Of a stretch of 64,000 nucleotides of DNA, positions 54,879 to 63,216 are shown in pieces. Below the pieces are notes generated by a model. It was not told the DNA's origin. It saw nothing but the letters and a program-made list of their open reading frames with translations, and searched no databases. The position numbers and the translations under genes are program-made. Every line of letters begins with the position of its first letter. Position 1 is the stretch's first letter. Source of the DNA: Psychrobacter sp. NZS113 (lineage in GTDB: Bacteria > Pseudomonadota > Gammaproteobacteria > Pseudomonadales > Moraxellaceae); NCBI RefSeq assembly GCF_015864825.1, contig NZ_JADYWL010000002.1:62001-126000 (forward strand). The letters are read 5' to 3'.

Positions 54879-55460
54879 ATGAATACAGTAATTAAAGAAA
54901 GCCAAGTAACGCAATCCTCATTAATGAAACATAAATCTAAAGAATCATTCACCTCTACGGCAGCAAACTTAACTGACATGCAGCAATCTTTTAGAGATGC
55001 GATGAGTAATTTGGCTGCCGCCGTCAACATTATCACCACTGAGGGTCCGGCAGGGCGGGCAGGATTTACCGCCTCTGCTGTGTGTAGTGTCACTGACTCA
55101 CCACCAACCTTATTAGTGTGCTTAAACAGAAGCGCTTCTGTCTATCATTATTTTAAAGAAAACATGGTGCTATGCGTCAACACACTTGCTCTTGAACATA
55201 AAGATCTAAGCGGTGTGTTCGGGGGTAAAAAATCTCTGGAAGAAAGGTTTGAACAAGGCAGTTGGTCTACGCTGTCGACAGGCTCGCCTGTACTAGAAGA
55301 TGCCAGTATCTCTTTTGATTGTAAGATCAAACTCATTAGCTCGGTGGGAACTCACGATATTCTTATTTGTGAAGTATTGGATATCAAACACAAGCCTGAT
55401 TGTGAAAGTCTCATCTATTTCAATCGAGACTACCATCAATTAAGTAAGTGCACGAACTAA
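54879..55460 (+). CDS. rutF: FMN reductase RutF
   Basis: A 193-residue flavin-reductase-domain protein ([40 protein letters not shown], then FCVN-like [15 protein letters not shown]). It supplies reduced FMN to RutA. An N-terminal extension of ~30 residues precedes the domain. AAAAGGAAATGACAG precedes the ATG. Gene order here is A-B-C-F-G, with D and E placed at the end, unlike E. coli. Confidence 0.93.
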   Translation: MNTVIKESQVTQSSLMKHKSKESFTSTAANLTDMQQSFRDAMSNLAAAVNIITTEGPAGRAGFTASAVCSVTDSPPTLLVCLNRSASVYHYFKENMVLCVNTLALEHKDLSGVFGGKKSLEERFEQGSWSTLSTGSPVLEDASISFDCKIKLISSVGTHDILICEVLDIKHKPDCESLIYFNRDYHQLSKCTN

Positions 55461-55493
55461 GTATCATCCCTCTACTTTTTAAGGATATTGAAA

Positions 55494-56852
55494 ATGGATA
55501 AATGGTTTGTTAAATGGCGTCCCTATACTGGAAACCTAGAAACGACGCCGGTAGGTATCAATGAGTATCTACCCATGGGTAAAAGTGTGGTGTTAGGCGC
55601 ACAGCACTCATTCGCAATGTTCGGTGCGACAATCTTAGCCCCATTATTAATGGGATTCGATCCTAGCTTAACCATGCTGATTACTGGTATAGGTACGATA
55701 CTTTTCTTTCTGATTACTGGCGGTCACGTACCAAGTTATTTAGGCTCAAGCTTTGCCTTTATCGGGGCAGTAGCAGCAGTAACAGGCTATAGCGGCACTG
55801 GTATCAATCCAAATATTGGCATTGCGCTTGGGGGCACACTGGTCTGCGGGGTCTTATACGCATTGATGGGTCTGCTGGTGATGAAGACAGGTGCAGGGTG
55901 GATTGAGAATTTGATGCCACCTGTGGTCACTGGGTCCATTGTGATGATTATCGGGTTGAACTTAGCGCCTGTCACCATACAGAGCGTCATCGGCAGTAGC
56001 TTTGATTCTTGGATGGCGTTGGTCACCGTGTTGTGTATCTGTTCAGTCGCCGTATTCACCAAAGGTATGGTCAGACGCTTGCTACTGTTAATAGGACTAG
56101 TCGCTGCATATTTTATTTATTTCCTATTAACGAATGTAATGGGTATGGGCAAGCCTATCGATTTTAGTCCAATTGCGAATGCTGCCTGGTTCGGTCTGCC
56201 AACACTATATTCTCCTGTCTTTGAGACCAGTGCCATATTAGTCATCGCACCCGTCTTTATCATCTTGATCGCTGAAAACCTTGGGCATTTCAAAGCAGTA
56301 GAGGCCATGACTGGCAAAAGTATCTCGCCTTATATGGGTAGAGCGTTCTTTGCTGATGGCCTTTGTACCACGCTTTCGGCTTCGGTAGGCGGCACTGGTA
56401 TGACGACCTATGCAGAAAACATCGGCGTCATGGCAGCGACTAAAATTTACTCTACAGTCGTCTTTGTCATAGCAGGTGTCTTCGCCATTCTATTGGGCTT
56501 ATCCCCTAAGTTTGGCACCTTGATCAGTACCATTCCTGTTGCCATTTTGACAGGTGCTTCCATCGTTGTCTTCGGTTTGATTACGATCGCCGGCGCACGT
56601 ATTTGGATGAATGCAAAAATTGATTTTAGTAAGAATGGCAATATGTTGGTAGCCGCCGTTCCAGTCATCCTAGGCACTGGCAATTATTCACTAAACATTG
56701 CTGGCTTTGATTTAGGTGGTATCGGTACCGCTACTTTTTTAGCCATTCTTATGAATCTCGTTTTTAATTTTAAAAACAAACAAAAAGAAATGAGCGTGAC
56801 CACTGATAAAGAAGTCGTTACATCAGAGCCGCTCTTGAAGCTCAATACATAA
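55494..56852 (+). CDS. rutG: Pyrimidine permease RutG (NCS2 family)
   Basis: A 452-residue NCS2 nucleobase transporter with fourteen expected helices. Seen: [37 protein letters not shown], the substrate Glu in [16 protein letters not shown], and [22 protein letters not shown]. It imports uracil or thymine. AAGGA lies 8 nt before ATG 55494 (an in-frame TTG at 55488 is less likely). Confidence 0.94.
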   Translation: MDKWFVKWRPYTGNLETTPVGINEYLPMGKSVVLGAQHSFAMFGATILAPLLMGFDPSLTMLITGIGTILFFLITGGHVPSYLGSSFAFIGAVAAVTGYSGTGINPNIGIALGGTLVCGVLYALMGLLVMKTGAGWIENLMPPVVTGSIVMIIGLNLAPVTIQSVIGSSFDSWMALVTVLCICSVAVFTKGMVRRLLLLIGLVAAYFIYFLLTNVMGMGKPIDFSPIANAAWFGLPTLYSPVFETSAILVIAPVFIILIAENLGHFKAVEAMTGKSISPYMGRAFFADGLCTTLSASVGGTGMTTYAENIGVMAATKIYSTVVFVIAGVFAILLGLSPKFGTLISTIPVAILTGASIVVFGLITIAGARIWMNAKIDFSKNGNMLVAAVPVILGTGNYSLNIAGFDLGGIGTATFLAILMNLVFNFKNKQKEMSVTTDKEVVTSEPLLKLNT

Positions 56853-56892
56853 ATTTAAACACCTATTTGATATTACCTTAAGGAATCGTGTC

Positions 56893-58392
56893 ATGACTGC
56901 AGAACTACGCAACGTACAACAATTGATAAACGGCGAATTTACTGAATCGACTACCACAGAATGGATTGATATCACCAATCCAGCCACTCAAGAAGTTATC
57001 GCCAAGGTACCACAATCAACACCTGAGGAAATTGATCAAGCCATCAAAATGGCCGCTGAGGCTTTTAAGAGCTGGCGTATCACACCCATCAGCAAAAGAG
57101 CGCGTGTGTTTCTAAAGTATCAACAACTGATACGTGAACATATGGATGAACTGGCGGCGCTACTGACGGAAGAACAAGGTAAGACACTGGCAGATGCTAG
57201 AGGCGATGTGTTTAGAGGTCTTGAGGTCGTAGAACACGCATCAGGTATCGGTAACTTGCAACAAGGGGGCTACATTGAAAACGTCGCTAGTAGTGTTGAT
57301 ATGTATACCGTTCAGCAGCCAATAGGTGTCTGTGCAGGTATTACCCCCTTTAACTTTCCTGCCATGATACCCCTATGGATGTTTCCAATGGCCATCGCCA
57401 CAGGCAACACATTCATCTTAAAACCCTCTGAACAAAATCCAATCGTTACCATGAGATTGGTCGAGTTGGCCCTTGAAGCAGGTATACCAAAAGGGGTGTT
57501 AAGTGTCGTTCATGGTGGTAAAGATACAGTGGATGCGCTGTGCGACCACCCTGACATAAAAGCGATATCTTTCGTTGGTTCAACAGCAGTTGGTAAGCAC
57601 GTATATGACCGTGCAGGTCAGGCTGGCAAACGTGTGCAATGTATGATGGGTGCGAAAAACCATGCCGTTATCATGCCTGATGCCAATAAAGAACAAAGTC
57701 TGAATCAGTTGGCAGGTGCAGCATTTGGTGCAGCAGGTCAGCGATGCATGGCACTGTCTGTCGTGGTGTTGGTTGGGGAATCTAAACAGTGGGTTGATGA
57801 AATTGTAGAAAAATCAGCACAGCTAGTCGTTGCCGCTGGCAAGGATGACAAAGACTTAGGTCCGCTAATATCTAAGCAAGCCAAAGCCCGTGTCGAGCGC
57901 TTAATCCAAGCTGGTATAGATGAAGGTGCGCATCTAAGACTAGATGGGCGCGGTTGTCAGGTAGAAGGTTATGAAGAGGGTAACTTTGTTGGTCCAACCA
58001 TCTTAGATCATGTAACCACTGATATGAGCTGCTATACCGAAGAGATCTTTGGTCCTGTCCTATGCATTATGTATGCCGACACGCTTGAGGAAGCCATTGA
58101 GATTATCAATACCAATCCAAATGGTAATGGCACTGCCATTTTTACCCAGTCTGGCGCCCATGCACACAAGTTCCAACAAGATATCGATGTTGGACAAGTT
58201 GGTATTAACTTGCCAATTCCAGTACCGCTACCGATGTTTTCGTTTACAGGGTCTAGAGCCAGTAAGCTCGGTGACTTAGGTCCTTATGGTAAGCAAGCGG
58301 TACAGTTTTATACACAGACTAAAACGGTGATATCACGTTGGTTTGATGAAGATGCTAGTGAAGGCGTAAATACTACTATCTCTATGAAGTAG
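56893..58392 (+). CDS. mmsA: CoA-acylating (methyl)malonate-semialdehyde dehydrogenase (MmsA-type)
   Basis: A 499-residue paralogue of the DddC protein at 39678. Seen: [55 protein letters not shown] and the catalytic Cys in [10 protein letters not shown]. In this operon it should convert malonate semialdehyde (from uracil) or methylmalonate semialdehyde (from thymine) to acetyl- or propionyl-CoA, an alternative to reduction by RutE. AAGGA precedes the ATG, 41 bp after rutG. Confidence 0.92.
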   Translation: MTAELRNVQQLINGEFTESTTTEWIDITNPATQEVIAKVPQSTPEEIDQAIKMAAEAFKSWRITPISKRARVFLKYQQLIREHMDELAALLTEEQGKTLADARGDVFRGLEVVEHASGIGNLQQGGYIENVASSVDMYTVQQPIGVCAGITPFNFPAMIPLWMFPMAIATGNTFILKPSEQNPIVTMRLVELALEAGIPKGVLSVVHGGKDTVDALCDHPDIKAISFVGSTAVGKHVYDRAGQAGKRVQCMMGAKNHAVIMPDANKEQSLNQLAGAAFGAAGQRCMALSVVVLVGESKQWVDEIVEKSAQLVVAAGKDDKDLGPLISKQAKARVERLIQAGIDEGAHLRLDGRGCQVEGYEEGNFVGPTILDHVTTDMSCYTEEIFGPVLCIMYADTLEEAIEIINTNPNGNGTAIFTQSGAHAHKFQQDIDVGQVGINLPIPVPLPMFSFTGSRASKLGDLGPYGKQAVQFYTQTKTVISRWFDEDASEGVNTTISMK

Positions 58393-58393
58393 C

Positions 58394-58407
58394 GATACGG
58401 CCGTATC
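58394..58407. repeat. Perfect 14-bp palindrome after the MmsA gene
   Basis: GATACGGCCGTATC begins directly after the stop codon. It could be a protein site or a small hairpin. Confidence 0.5.
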
Positions 58408-58418
58408 AAACGTAGGAC

Positions 58419-58462
58419 GTTATGTAGAGCGTGTGATTAATTGACAACAGGCTCTACATAAC
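58419..58462 (+). promoter_or_regulatory. Long-stem hairpin in the ribB leader
   Basis: GTTATGTAGAGC (58419-58430) pairs perfectly with GCTCTACATAAC (58451-58462) around a 20-nt loop, 40 bp before the ribB start. No T run follows, so it is not a standard terminator, and it lacks the multi-helix layout of an FMN riboswitch. It may be an RNA-processing or attenuation element. Confidence 0.5.
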
Positions 58463-58501
58463 AACATACAAAAGCAAATATAAATGCAAATGGTGGATTT
58501 T

Positions 58502-59203
58502 ATGAATATCAATACAATACCAGAAATCATTGAAGATATTAAAGCAGGCAAGATGGTCATAATCATGGATGATGAGGATCGGGAAAATGAAGGTGACCTG
58601 ATTATGGCAGCCAGTTTGGCCAAACCTGATGATATTAACTTTATGATCACACATGCCAGAGGTTTGGTTTGTTTGACCTTGACCTCCGAGCGTTGCAAAA
58701 AATTAAAACTACCTCTCATGTGCAAAGACAACCAAGCACCTTACAGTACAAATTTCACCGTTTCCATTGATGCAGCAGAAGGGGTAAGTACCGGAATATC
58801 AACGGCAGACAGAGCTCAGACCATTAGAACTGCCGTGTCCCAAGACGTTACCTTTGATGATGTTGTAACCCCAGGGCATATTTTTCCATTAGTGGCTAAA
58901 GAAGGTGGTGTTCTAGAACGCGCTGGACATACTGAGGCAGGTTGTGACCTAACGAGACTGGCTGGTTTAGAACCTGCTGCGGTTATTGTAGAAATCATCA
59001 ACCAAGATGGTGAAATGGCTCGTAGAAATGATCTGATGAAATTCGCCGATACTCATAATCTAAAGGTCGGCACCATAGACGCGTTAATTAAATATATTAA
59101 ATCTCAAGAGACCGTTGAAAATATAGATAAAATCGAAAATTTCGAAGAAACCGTAACGTATGAATATGATGAAAGCGATGAGCGTACCGTTGAATTGATT
59201 TAG
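58502..59203 (+). CDS. ribB: 3,4-dihydroxy-2-butanone-4-phosphate synthase RibB
   Basis: A ~233-residue single-domain DHBP synthase making the four-carbon unit of riboflavin from ribulose-5-phosphate. Seen: IIMDDEDRENEGDLIMAA with the catalytic acidic residues, GVSTGISTADRAQTI, and GHTEAGCDLTRLAGL. There is no GTP cyclohydrolase II half. An acidic C-terminal tail (YEYDESDERTVELI) is extra. Three in-frame ATGs exist (58484, 58490, 58502); homology favours 58502, though its ribosome site is weak. Its place inside the rut operon suggests it raises flavin supply for RutA, RutF and RutE. Confidence 0.92.
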   Translation: MNINTIPEIIEDIKAGKMVIIMDDEDRENEGDLIMAASLAKPDDINFMITHARGLVCLTLTSERCKKLKLPLMCKDNQAPYSTNFTVSIDAAEGVSTGISTADRAQTIRTAVSQDVTFDDVVTPGHIFPLVAKEGGVLERAGHTEAGCDLTRLAGLEPAAVIVEIINQDGEMARRNDLMKFADTHNLKVGTIDALIKYIKSQETVENIDKIENFEETVTYEYDESDERTVELI

Positions 59204-59284
59204 TAAATTTAATTTAACTTGATTTTATAAGCTATTAGATACTTTTACCGCAATTTGAAATTTACTAAAATTGGATGAAACCCT

Positions 59285-60061
59285 ATGTTAGTTAAAAAAT
59301 ATCCTTGTAAGAACGACACGACAGAAACGATCGTATTTAGTTCAGGTTTAGGCGGGCATGCTGATTTTTGGTTACCTCAAATTGAGTGTTTTACCGAGCA
59401 TTATAATGTGATTTGCTATGAACAAGAGGGGGTATCGCCTGATAGCGATCTCTTACCCGATGACTACTCCATGCAAGATTTAGCGGATCAATTAATTGAA
59501 ATATTAAAACAAGAAGGGCTGTCTAATTATCATTTCGTCGGTCACGCGCTTGGCGGATTTATCGGTATGGAAGTCGCTTATAAAGCGCCAGAGTTGTTAG
59601 ATAAACTGGTCATCTTAAATGGGTGGGAAAGCCTCGATCCTCACACTATTAAATGTTTTAGCATGCGACAAAGCTTGATAGAAAATACAGGTATAGAAGC
59701 CTTTGTACGCGCCCAAGCGATATTTTTGTACCCACCTATATGGATATCAGACAACATAGAAGCACTCACGCAAAAAGAAGATAAAGCAATTGCTAACTTT
59801 GCTCCTGTTAAGAACGTCTTAACGAGATTAAAAGCCTTGCAGTCTTATCAACCTCTAATAAATGCTAAGCATATCAAAAACAAAACGTTGGTTTTAAGCA
59901 ATCTTGATGATGTGTTGGTGCCATGGCAACGCGGACTGGCTTTAGCCGATAATATGCAAAACGCCCAATTTGAGTTAATGCTGACGGGTGGACATGGCAG
60001 TACAATCACAGAGACCTGCTCAACCAATAGCAAAATCCTTCAATTCTTATCTAAAATTTAA
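59285..60061 (+). CDS. rutD: Aminoacrylate hydrolase RutD
   Basis: A 258-residue alpha/beta-hydrolase-fold protein. The nucleophile elbow reads VGHALGGFIGMEVA, with Ala in place of the usual Ser (GxSxG); E. coli RutD has the same GHALG, so this is a family trait and not a mutation. LNGWESLDPHTIKCFSMRQ and AQAIFLYPPIWI are further RutD segments. It speeds hydrolysis of aminoacrylate to malonate semialdehyde and ammonia. Confidence 0.92.
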   Translation: MLVKKYPCKNDTTETIVFSSGLGGHADFWLPQIECFTEHYNVICYEQEGVSPDSDLLPDDYSMQDLADQLIEILKQEGLSNYHFVGHALGGFIGMEVAYKAPELLDKLVILNGWESLDPHTIKCFSMRQSLIENTGIEAFVRAQAIFLYPPIWISDNIEALTQKEDKAIANFAPVKNVLTRLKALQSYQPLINAKHIKNKTLVLSNLDDVLVPWQRGLALADNMQNAQFELMLTGGHGSTITETCSTNSKILQFLSKI

Positions 60062-60079
60062 TATCAATTAGGACGTACT

Positions 60080-60676
60080 ATGACTGATTCCCTATCGTTA
60101 TCTCCAAAAGATCTAGATCAACTGTTTGGTAAGGCCAGATCCTTCAACGCTTGGCAAAAAAAAGACGTGCCAGATACACTAATTGAAGAGATCTATCATT
60201 TAGTTAAAATGGCGCCTACCTCGGCCAATTGTTCACCTGCACGTTTTGTATTTCTCCGATCTGATGACGCTAAAGCGCGCTTAGAGCCAGCACTGTCATC
60301 AGGTAATATCGAAAAAACAATGACTGCACCTATCACAGTGATTGTTGCTCATGATAATGAATTCTATGAGCAACTTCCTAAATTATTTCCACATACGGAT
60401 GCCAGATCATGGTTTAACTCTAGCCCTGAACTCATACAAAAAACGGCGTTTAGAAACAGTTCTATGCAAGCGGCGTATCTAATCTTGGCTTGTAGAGCCT
60501 TGGGTTTAGATACTGGCCCTATGTCTGGATTTAATAATGAATTGGTGGATAATACCTTTCTTAAAGATAGCAAATGGACTTCAAACTTACTCATTAATAT
60601 AGGTTATGGTCAAGAAGATCAATTGTATAGCCGTCTCCCAAGGTTAGACTTTGATGAGGCTTGTCAGATCTTATAA
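60080..60676 (+). CDS. rutE: Malonic semialdehyde reductase RutE
   Basis: A 198-residue nitroreductase-family FMN protein. Seen: [41 protein letters not shown] and [15 protein letters not shown], characteristic of RutE/YdfG-partner reductases. It reduces malonate semialdehyde to 3-hydroxypropionate with NAD(P)H. It is the last gene of the operon. The product could be re-oxidised by DddB from the DMSP cluster. Confidence 0.93.
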   Translation: MTDSLSLSPKDLDQLFGKARSFNAWQKKDVPDTLIEEIYHLVKMAPTSANCSPARFVFLRSDDAKARLEPALSSGNIEKTMTAPITVIVAHDNEFYEQLPKLFPHTDARSWFNSSPELIQKTAFRNSSMQAAYLILACRALGLDTGPMSGFNNELVDNTFLKDSKWTSNLLINIGYGQEDQLYSRLPRLDFDEACQIL

Positions 60677-60910
60677 GAAAGAATCTATTCATCTACTGAA
60701 CTGTTTGATTTCGGGATTAATAGACTGAATTGATGACACGTGAAGGATTAGCTGTTTTTGGCTCTATCATATTCAGATGCCAATGCTAAGAATAAGCTAT
60801 GGGCTTAATGGCCTTTTATGCCAAGCTGTATTTTGCGGAAGTGTTGAAAGTCCATTTCGTAGACATGTCTACGGTTACTTCACTGTAATGGCGAACGGCA
60901 CAATAAAAAC

Positions 60911-60951
60911 GCTGCATCGAACAGTAATATAGCATTTCTGTTCGATGCAGC
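60911..60951 (-). terminator. Rho-independent terminator after the alpha/beta hydrolase gene
   Basis: GCTGCATCGAACAG pairs perfectly with CTGTTCGATGCAGC; read leftward it is followed by GTTTTTATT. It may also stop the convergent rut transcript. The remaining 60677-60910 shows no gene. Confidence 0.85.
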
Positions 60952-60983
60952 GCTGTGTTATGTGTCTCCGTACCACTCGTGTT

Positions 60984-61805
60984 CTAGCTTAGAAACTGAT
61001 TGATATGCTCACCAATTTCATCAGGCTTCTCATCAATCAACCAATGAGCGACATCTTCAATCCAAACAAGCTCTGCATTTGGAATCGCTTCTGCCAGCTT
61101 TGGTGCATATTCCGGCTTCTGGAAAGGGTCTTTATCACCCCACATGATGAACGTCTGATGCGGAAGGTTGCTAAGTTCGTCAGTAATGGCCTGAGTATAT
61201 TCTTTATTCAACCGTCTGAGATTGCGAAAAAAGGCATGCTTGCCATCTTCAGTTGACCAAGGTTCGAGATACATCTTAATAAGCTCATCTGTCATGACGC
61301 TCTTATCATATACACCTTTTGGTAGGAAGCCTCGCATCATACTTAAAAAGTCCTCTAGACTCATCTCCGACTCAGCATCAGGTTCCTGTAGCGGCTCAAA
61401 ATCTGGGATAGGCCATGAATCAAAGCAGATGCTATCTATCAAAACAAGCTTTCGAACTTTTTCTGGATAATTGACAGCTATCAACTGAGCAACACCTCCA
61501 CCAATGTCATGCCCAACAATATCTGCTTGCCGTGCACCTAAGACATCCATGAGCTTCACAATCATGTTGCTTTGCGCATTAATGGATACATCTGCACTTT
61601 TTGGTTTTTCAGATTTCCCATAATTGAGAAGGTCGGGGGCGATGACCCGATGTGTTTTTGCAAGTTGTGGAATAATATTTCGCCACATGAGGCTATTGGT
61701 TGGAATCCCGTGCAGCAGGATTATTGGACTGCCTGAACCCTGTTCCAAAAATGCAATCTTATGCCCATCAATGTAAGTATAGTTTTCTGTTATTTGAGTG
61801 CTCAT
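60984..61805 (-). CDS. Alpha/beta hydrolase (haloalkane dehalogenase/epoxide hydrolase-like)
   Basis: A 273-residue alpha/beta-fold hydrolase with an Asp nucleophile elbow: VGHDIGGGVAQLIA. The oxyanion HGIPTNSLMWRN, cap region with PWSTEDGKHAFFRNLRRL and C-terminal WIEDVAHWLIDEKPDEI with the catalytic His are present. An Asp nucleophile points to dehalogenase or epoxide hydrolase chemistry rather than esterase. AGGAGGATGCT precedes the ATG. Substrate unknown; monocistronic. Confidence 0.85.
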   Translation of the reverse strand: MSTQITENYTYIDGHKIAFLEQGSGSPIILLHGIPTNSLMWRNIIPQLAKTHRVIAPDLLNYGKSEKPKSADVSINAQSNMIVKLMDVLGARQADIVGHDIGGGVAQLIAVNYPEKVRKLVLIDSICFDSWPIPDFEPLQEPDAESEMSLEDFLSMMRGFLPKGVYDKSVMTDELIKMYLEPWSTEDGKHAFFRNLRRLNKEYTQAITDELSNLPHQTFIMWGDKDPFQKPEYAPKLAEAIPNAELVWIEDVAHWLIDEKPDEIGEHINQFLS

Positions 61806-62309
61806 AGCATCCTCCTAAAGATGAATGTTAATAATCGTGAAATCATTCTATGAAAAAGAGAGACAGATTTTTTTAGCTAAGATAAGCCAATAACTGCCCC
61901 AACGTTACAATAGTAATGTGAAGGAATTCTTCAGGAAGTATGCGGTCTCAGTGATCAACGACAACACAGCTATCAAAGATAGCACCAACTGTGTACGAAC
62001 CTTTATTTATAAGAAGCTTAGTCTCATCACACTATTTCTTCTTCTCGCTTAGTCAAAAGTCTAATGCAATGGTTTTACTGAAATAACGCGACTGTACCAA
62101 AGACTGTTGTACTGAAGGTCGTACTGAAGTTAGATAAACCAACCTGACGAAAGTGATATTAATCATACATTAATAACAAAAGCATTATGGCTTCAGCCGT
62201 TATAGGTTTGTAGCTCAACCGTTATTAATCGTTAACTACCGTGCAATAGGTAATAAAAAATCTTATTAGCTATAGAACATCAGCTGCTGAAAAGGAAGGA
62301 CAAAAAGTA
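61806..62309. other. 504-bp AT-rich gap at the edge of the toxin module
   Basis: No supported gene. A short frame ending near 62052 encodes SVINDNTAIKDSTNCVRTFI but has no ribosome site or known likeness. The composition becomes AT-rich toward the toxin-like gene, suggesting a boundary of acquired DNA. Confidence 0.4.
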
Positions 62310-62648
62310 GTGAATACTGTTATTAATAATCAAACAGTTGATATAGCTAAAGATGTACAGGATATTAAGAATGGTTTAGGAACGCCAGTTAGCGATTTAA
62401 AAATTGAAGTCAATGGTAGAACATATACAAGACATGGAGATGGAGGCAATCAGTTGATTCCAGTCAGCTCTAATAATGCTAATGAGATTTTTACGTTGAG
62501 CAGAGGAGAGTATCACAACTTAAAACAAATTATGAGAGACAAAGAAAACATAGATAAAAATCGATCTAATATGTCTAGAAGCGATGCTTTTAACCCTAAT
62601 GATTCTAAAGAAGCTGTAGGAATTTACAATCTAACTAACTTGAGATAA
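62310..62648 (+). CDS. Possible CdiA-CT-type toxin domain (orphan)
   Basis: A 112-residue AT-rich gene starting with GTG behind AGGAAGGA. It opens NTVINNQTVDIAKDVQDIKNGLG, where VINN may be a worn VENN-type boundary motif, then VNGRTYTRHGDGGNQLIPVSS and FTLSRGEYHNLKQIMRD. I do not recognise the catalytic family; Arg/His/Asp in RTYTRHGDG are candidate nuclease residues. It ends 2 bp before a second small gene, and a hemagglutinin-repeat segment follows, so a displaced CdiA C-terminal toxin is the best reading. The frame is open ~20 codons upstream, supporting excision from a longer protein. Confidence 0.5.
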   Translation: MNTVINNQTVDIAKDVQDIKNGLGTPVSDLKIEVNGRTYTRHGDGGNQLIPVSSNNANEIFTLSRGEYHNLKQIMRDKENIDKNRSNMSRSDAFNPNDSKEAVGIYNLTNLR

Positions 62649-62650
62649 AT

Positions 62651-63118
62651 ATGAAATATTTAAATATTGATTTTGAAAAAGAAGTCAACTTTGAGGAGCT
62701 TATTAAATTATTTTTAGATAAGTTTAATGATTTGAAAGTTGCTATAGTAATTAATTCTGAATTATTTTCAAACCTCGAAGGAGATGATGAAAAAGCTAGT
62801 ATTTTTTGGAATATTTCGGATATTGATATATACAAAGATATAAAGATTCGCTCAAGTATTGATTTTTCTAAAAATATAGATCTGTCAAGATCTGAATTTT
62901 TACTATGGCTTCATATGATTTCTATCAATTTAGATTCAAAAATATATGTTCAAATTGATATTCCTGATATTCCTGATAATCCTATTGGTTTTTTTGTTGC
63001 ATGGCGCATAGATGGTAAATCTAGAAGTTTAGTTCTAGAAGCCGAAGAAGTTTTTGAAGATACTGAGTTTGCTTACTGTGAACCTATAATTGATATGACT
63101 AAATACTTAGATGTTTAG
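62651..63118 (+). CDS. Possible CdiI-type immunity protein (orphan)
   Basis: A 155-residue, acidic, very AT-rich gene directly after the toxin-like gene (2-bp gap). Seen: two similar halves of mixed alpha/beta, WNISDIDIYKDIKI, LLWLHMISINLDSKIYVQIDIPDIPDNPIGF and EPIIDMTKYLDV. No family is recognised, but size, acidity, coupling to the upstream gene and the terminator shared by the pair are typical of an immunity gene. Confidence 0.55.
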   Translation: MKYLNIDFEKEVNFEELIKLFLDKFNDLKVAIVINSELFSNLEGDDEKASIFWNISDIDIYKDIKIRSSIDFSKNIDLSRSEFLLWLHMISINLDSKIYVQIDIPDIPDNPIGFFVAWRIDGKSRSLVLEAEEVFEDTEFAYCEPIIDMTKYLDV

Positions 63119-63181
63119 AATTAGAAGATAGCCGTTCATTGATATTTTTAGACACTTGAAAAAATAAACTCAGGCTAATCA

Positions 63182-63216
63182 AAGGCTACGATTCATAAAG
63201 AATCGTAGCCTTTTCT
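63182..63216 (+). terminator. Rho-independent terminator of the toxin/immunity pair
   Basis: AAGGCTACGATTC pairs perfectly with GAATCGTAGCCTT around a 5-nt loop, followed by TTC. The hemagglutinin-like segment begins immediately after it. Confidence 0.85.

Noticed and set aside
58393-58501. FMN riboswitch (RFN element) before ribB
   Set aside because: Only one simple hairpin and one palindrome are present; the conserved multi-helix core and its AGGGU/GAUUC-type blocks are not seen.
59285-60061. RutD as an inactivated hydrolase because Ala replaces the nucleophile Ser
   Set aside because: E. coli RutD has the same GHALG motif, so this is normal for the family.
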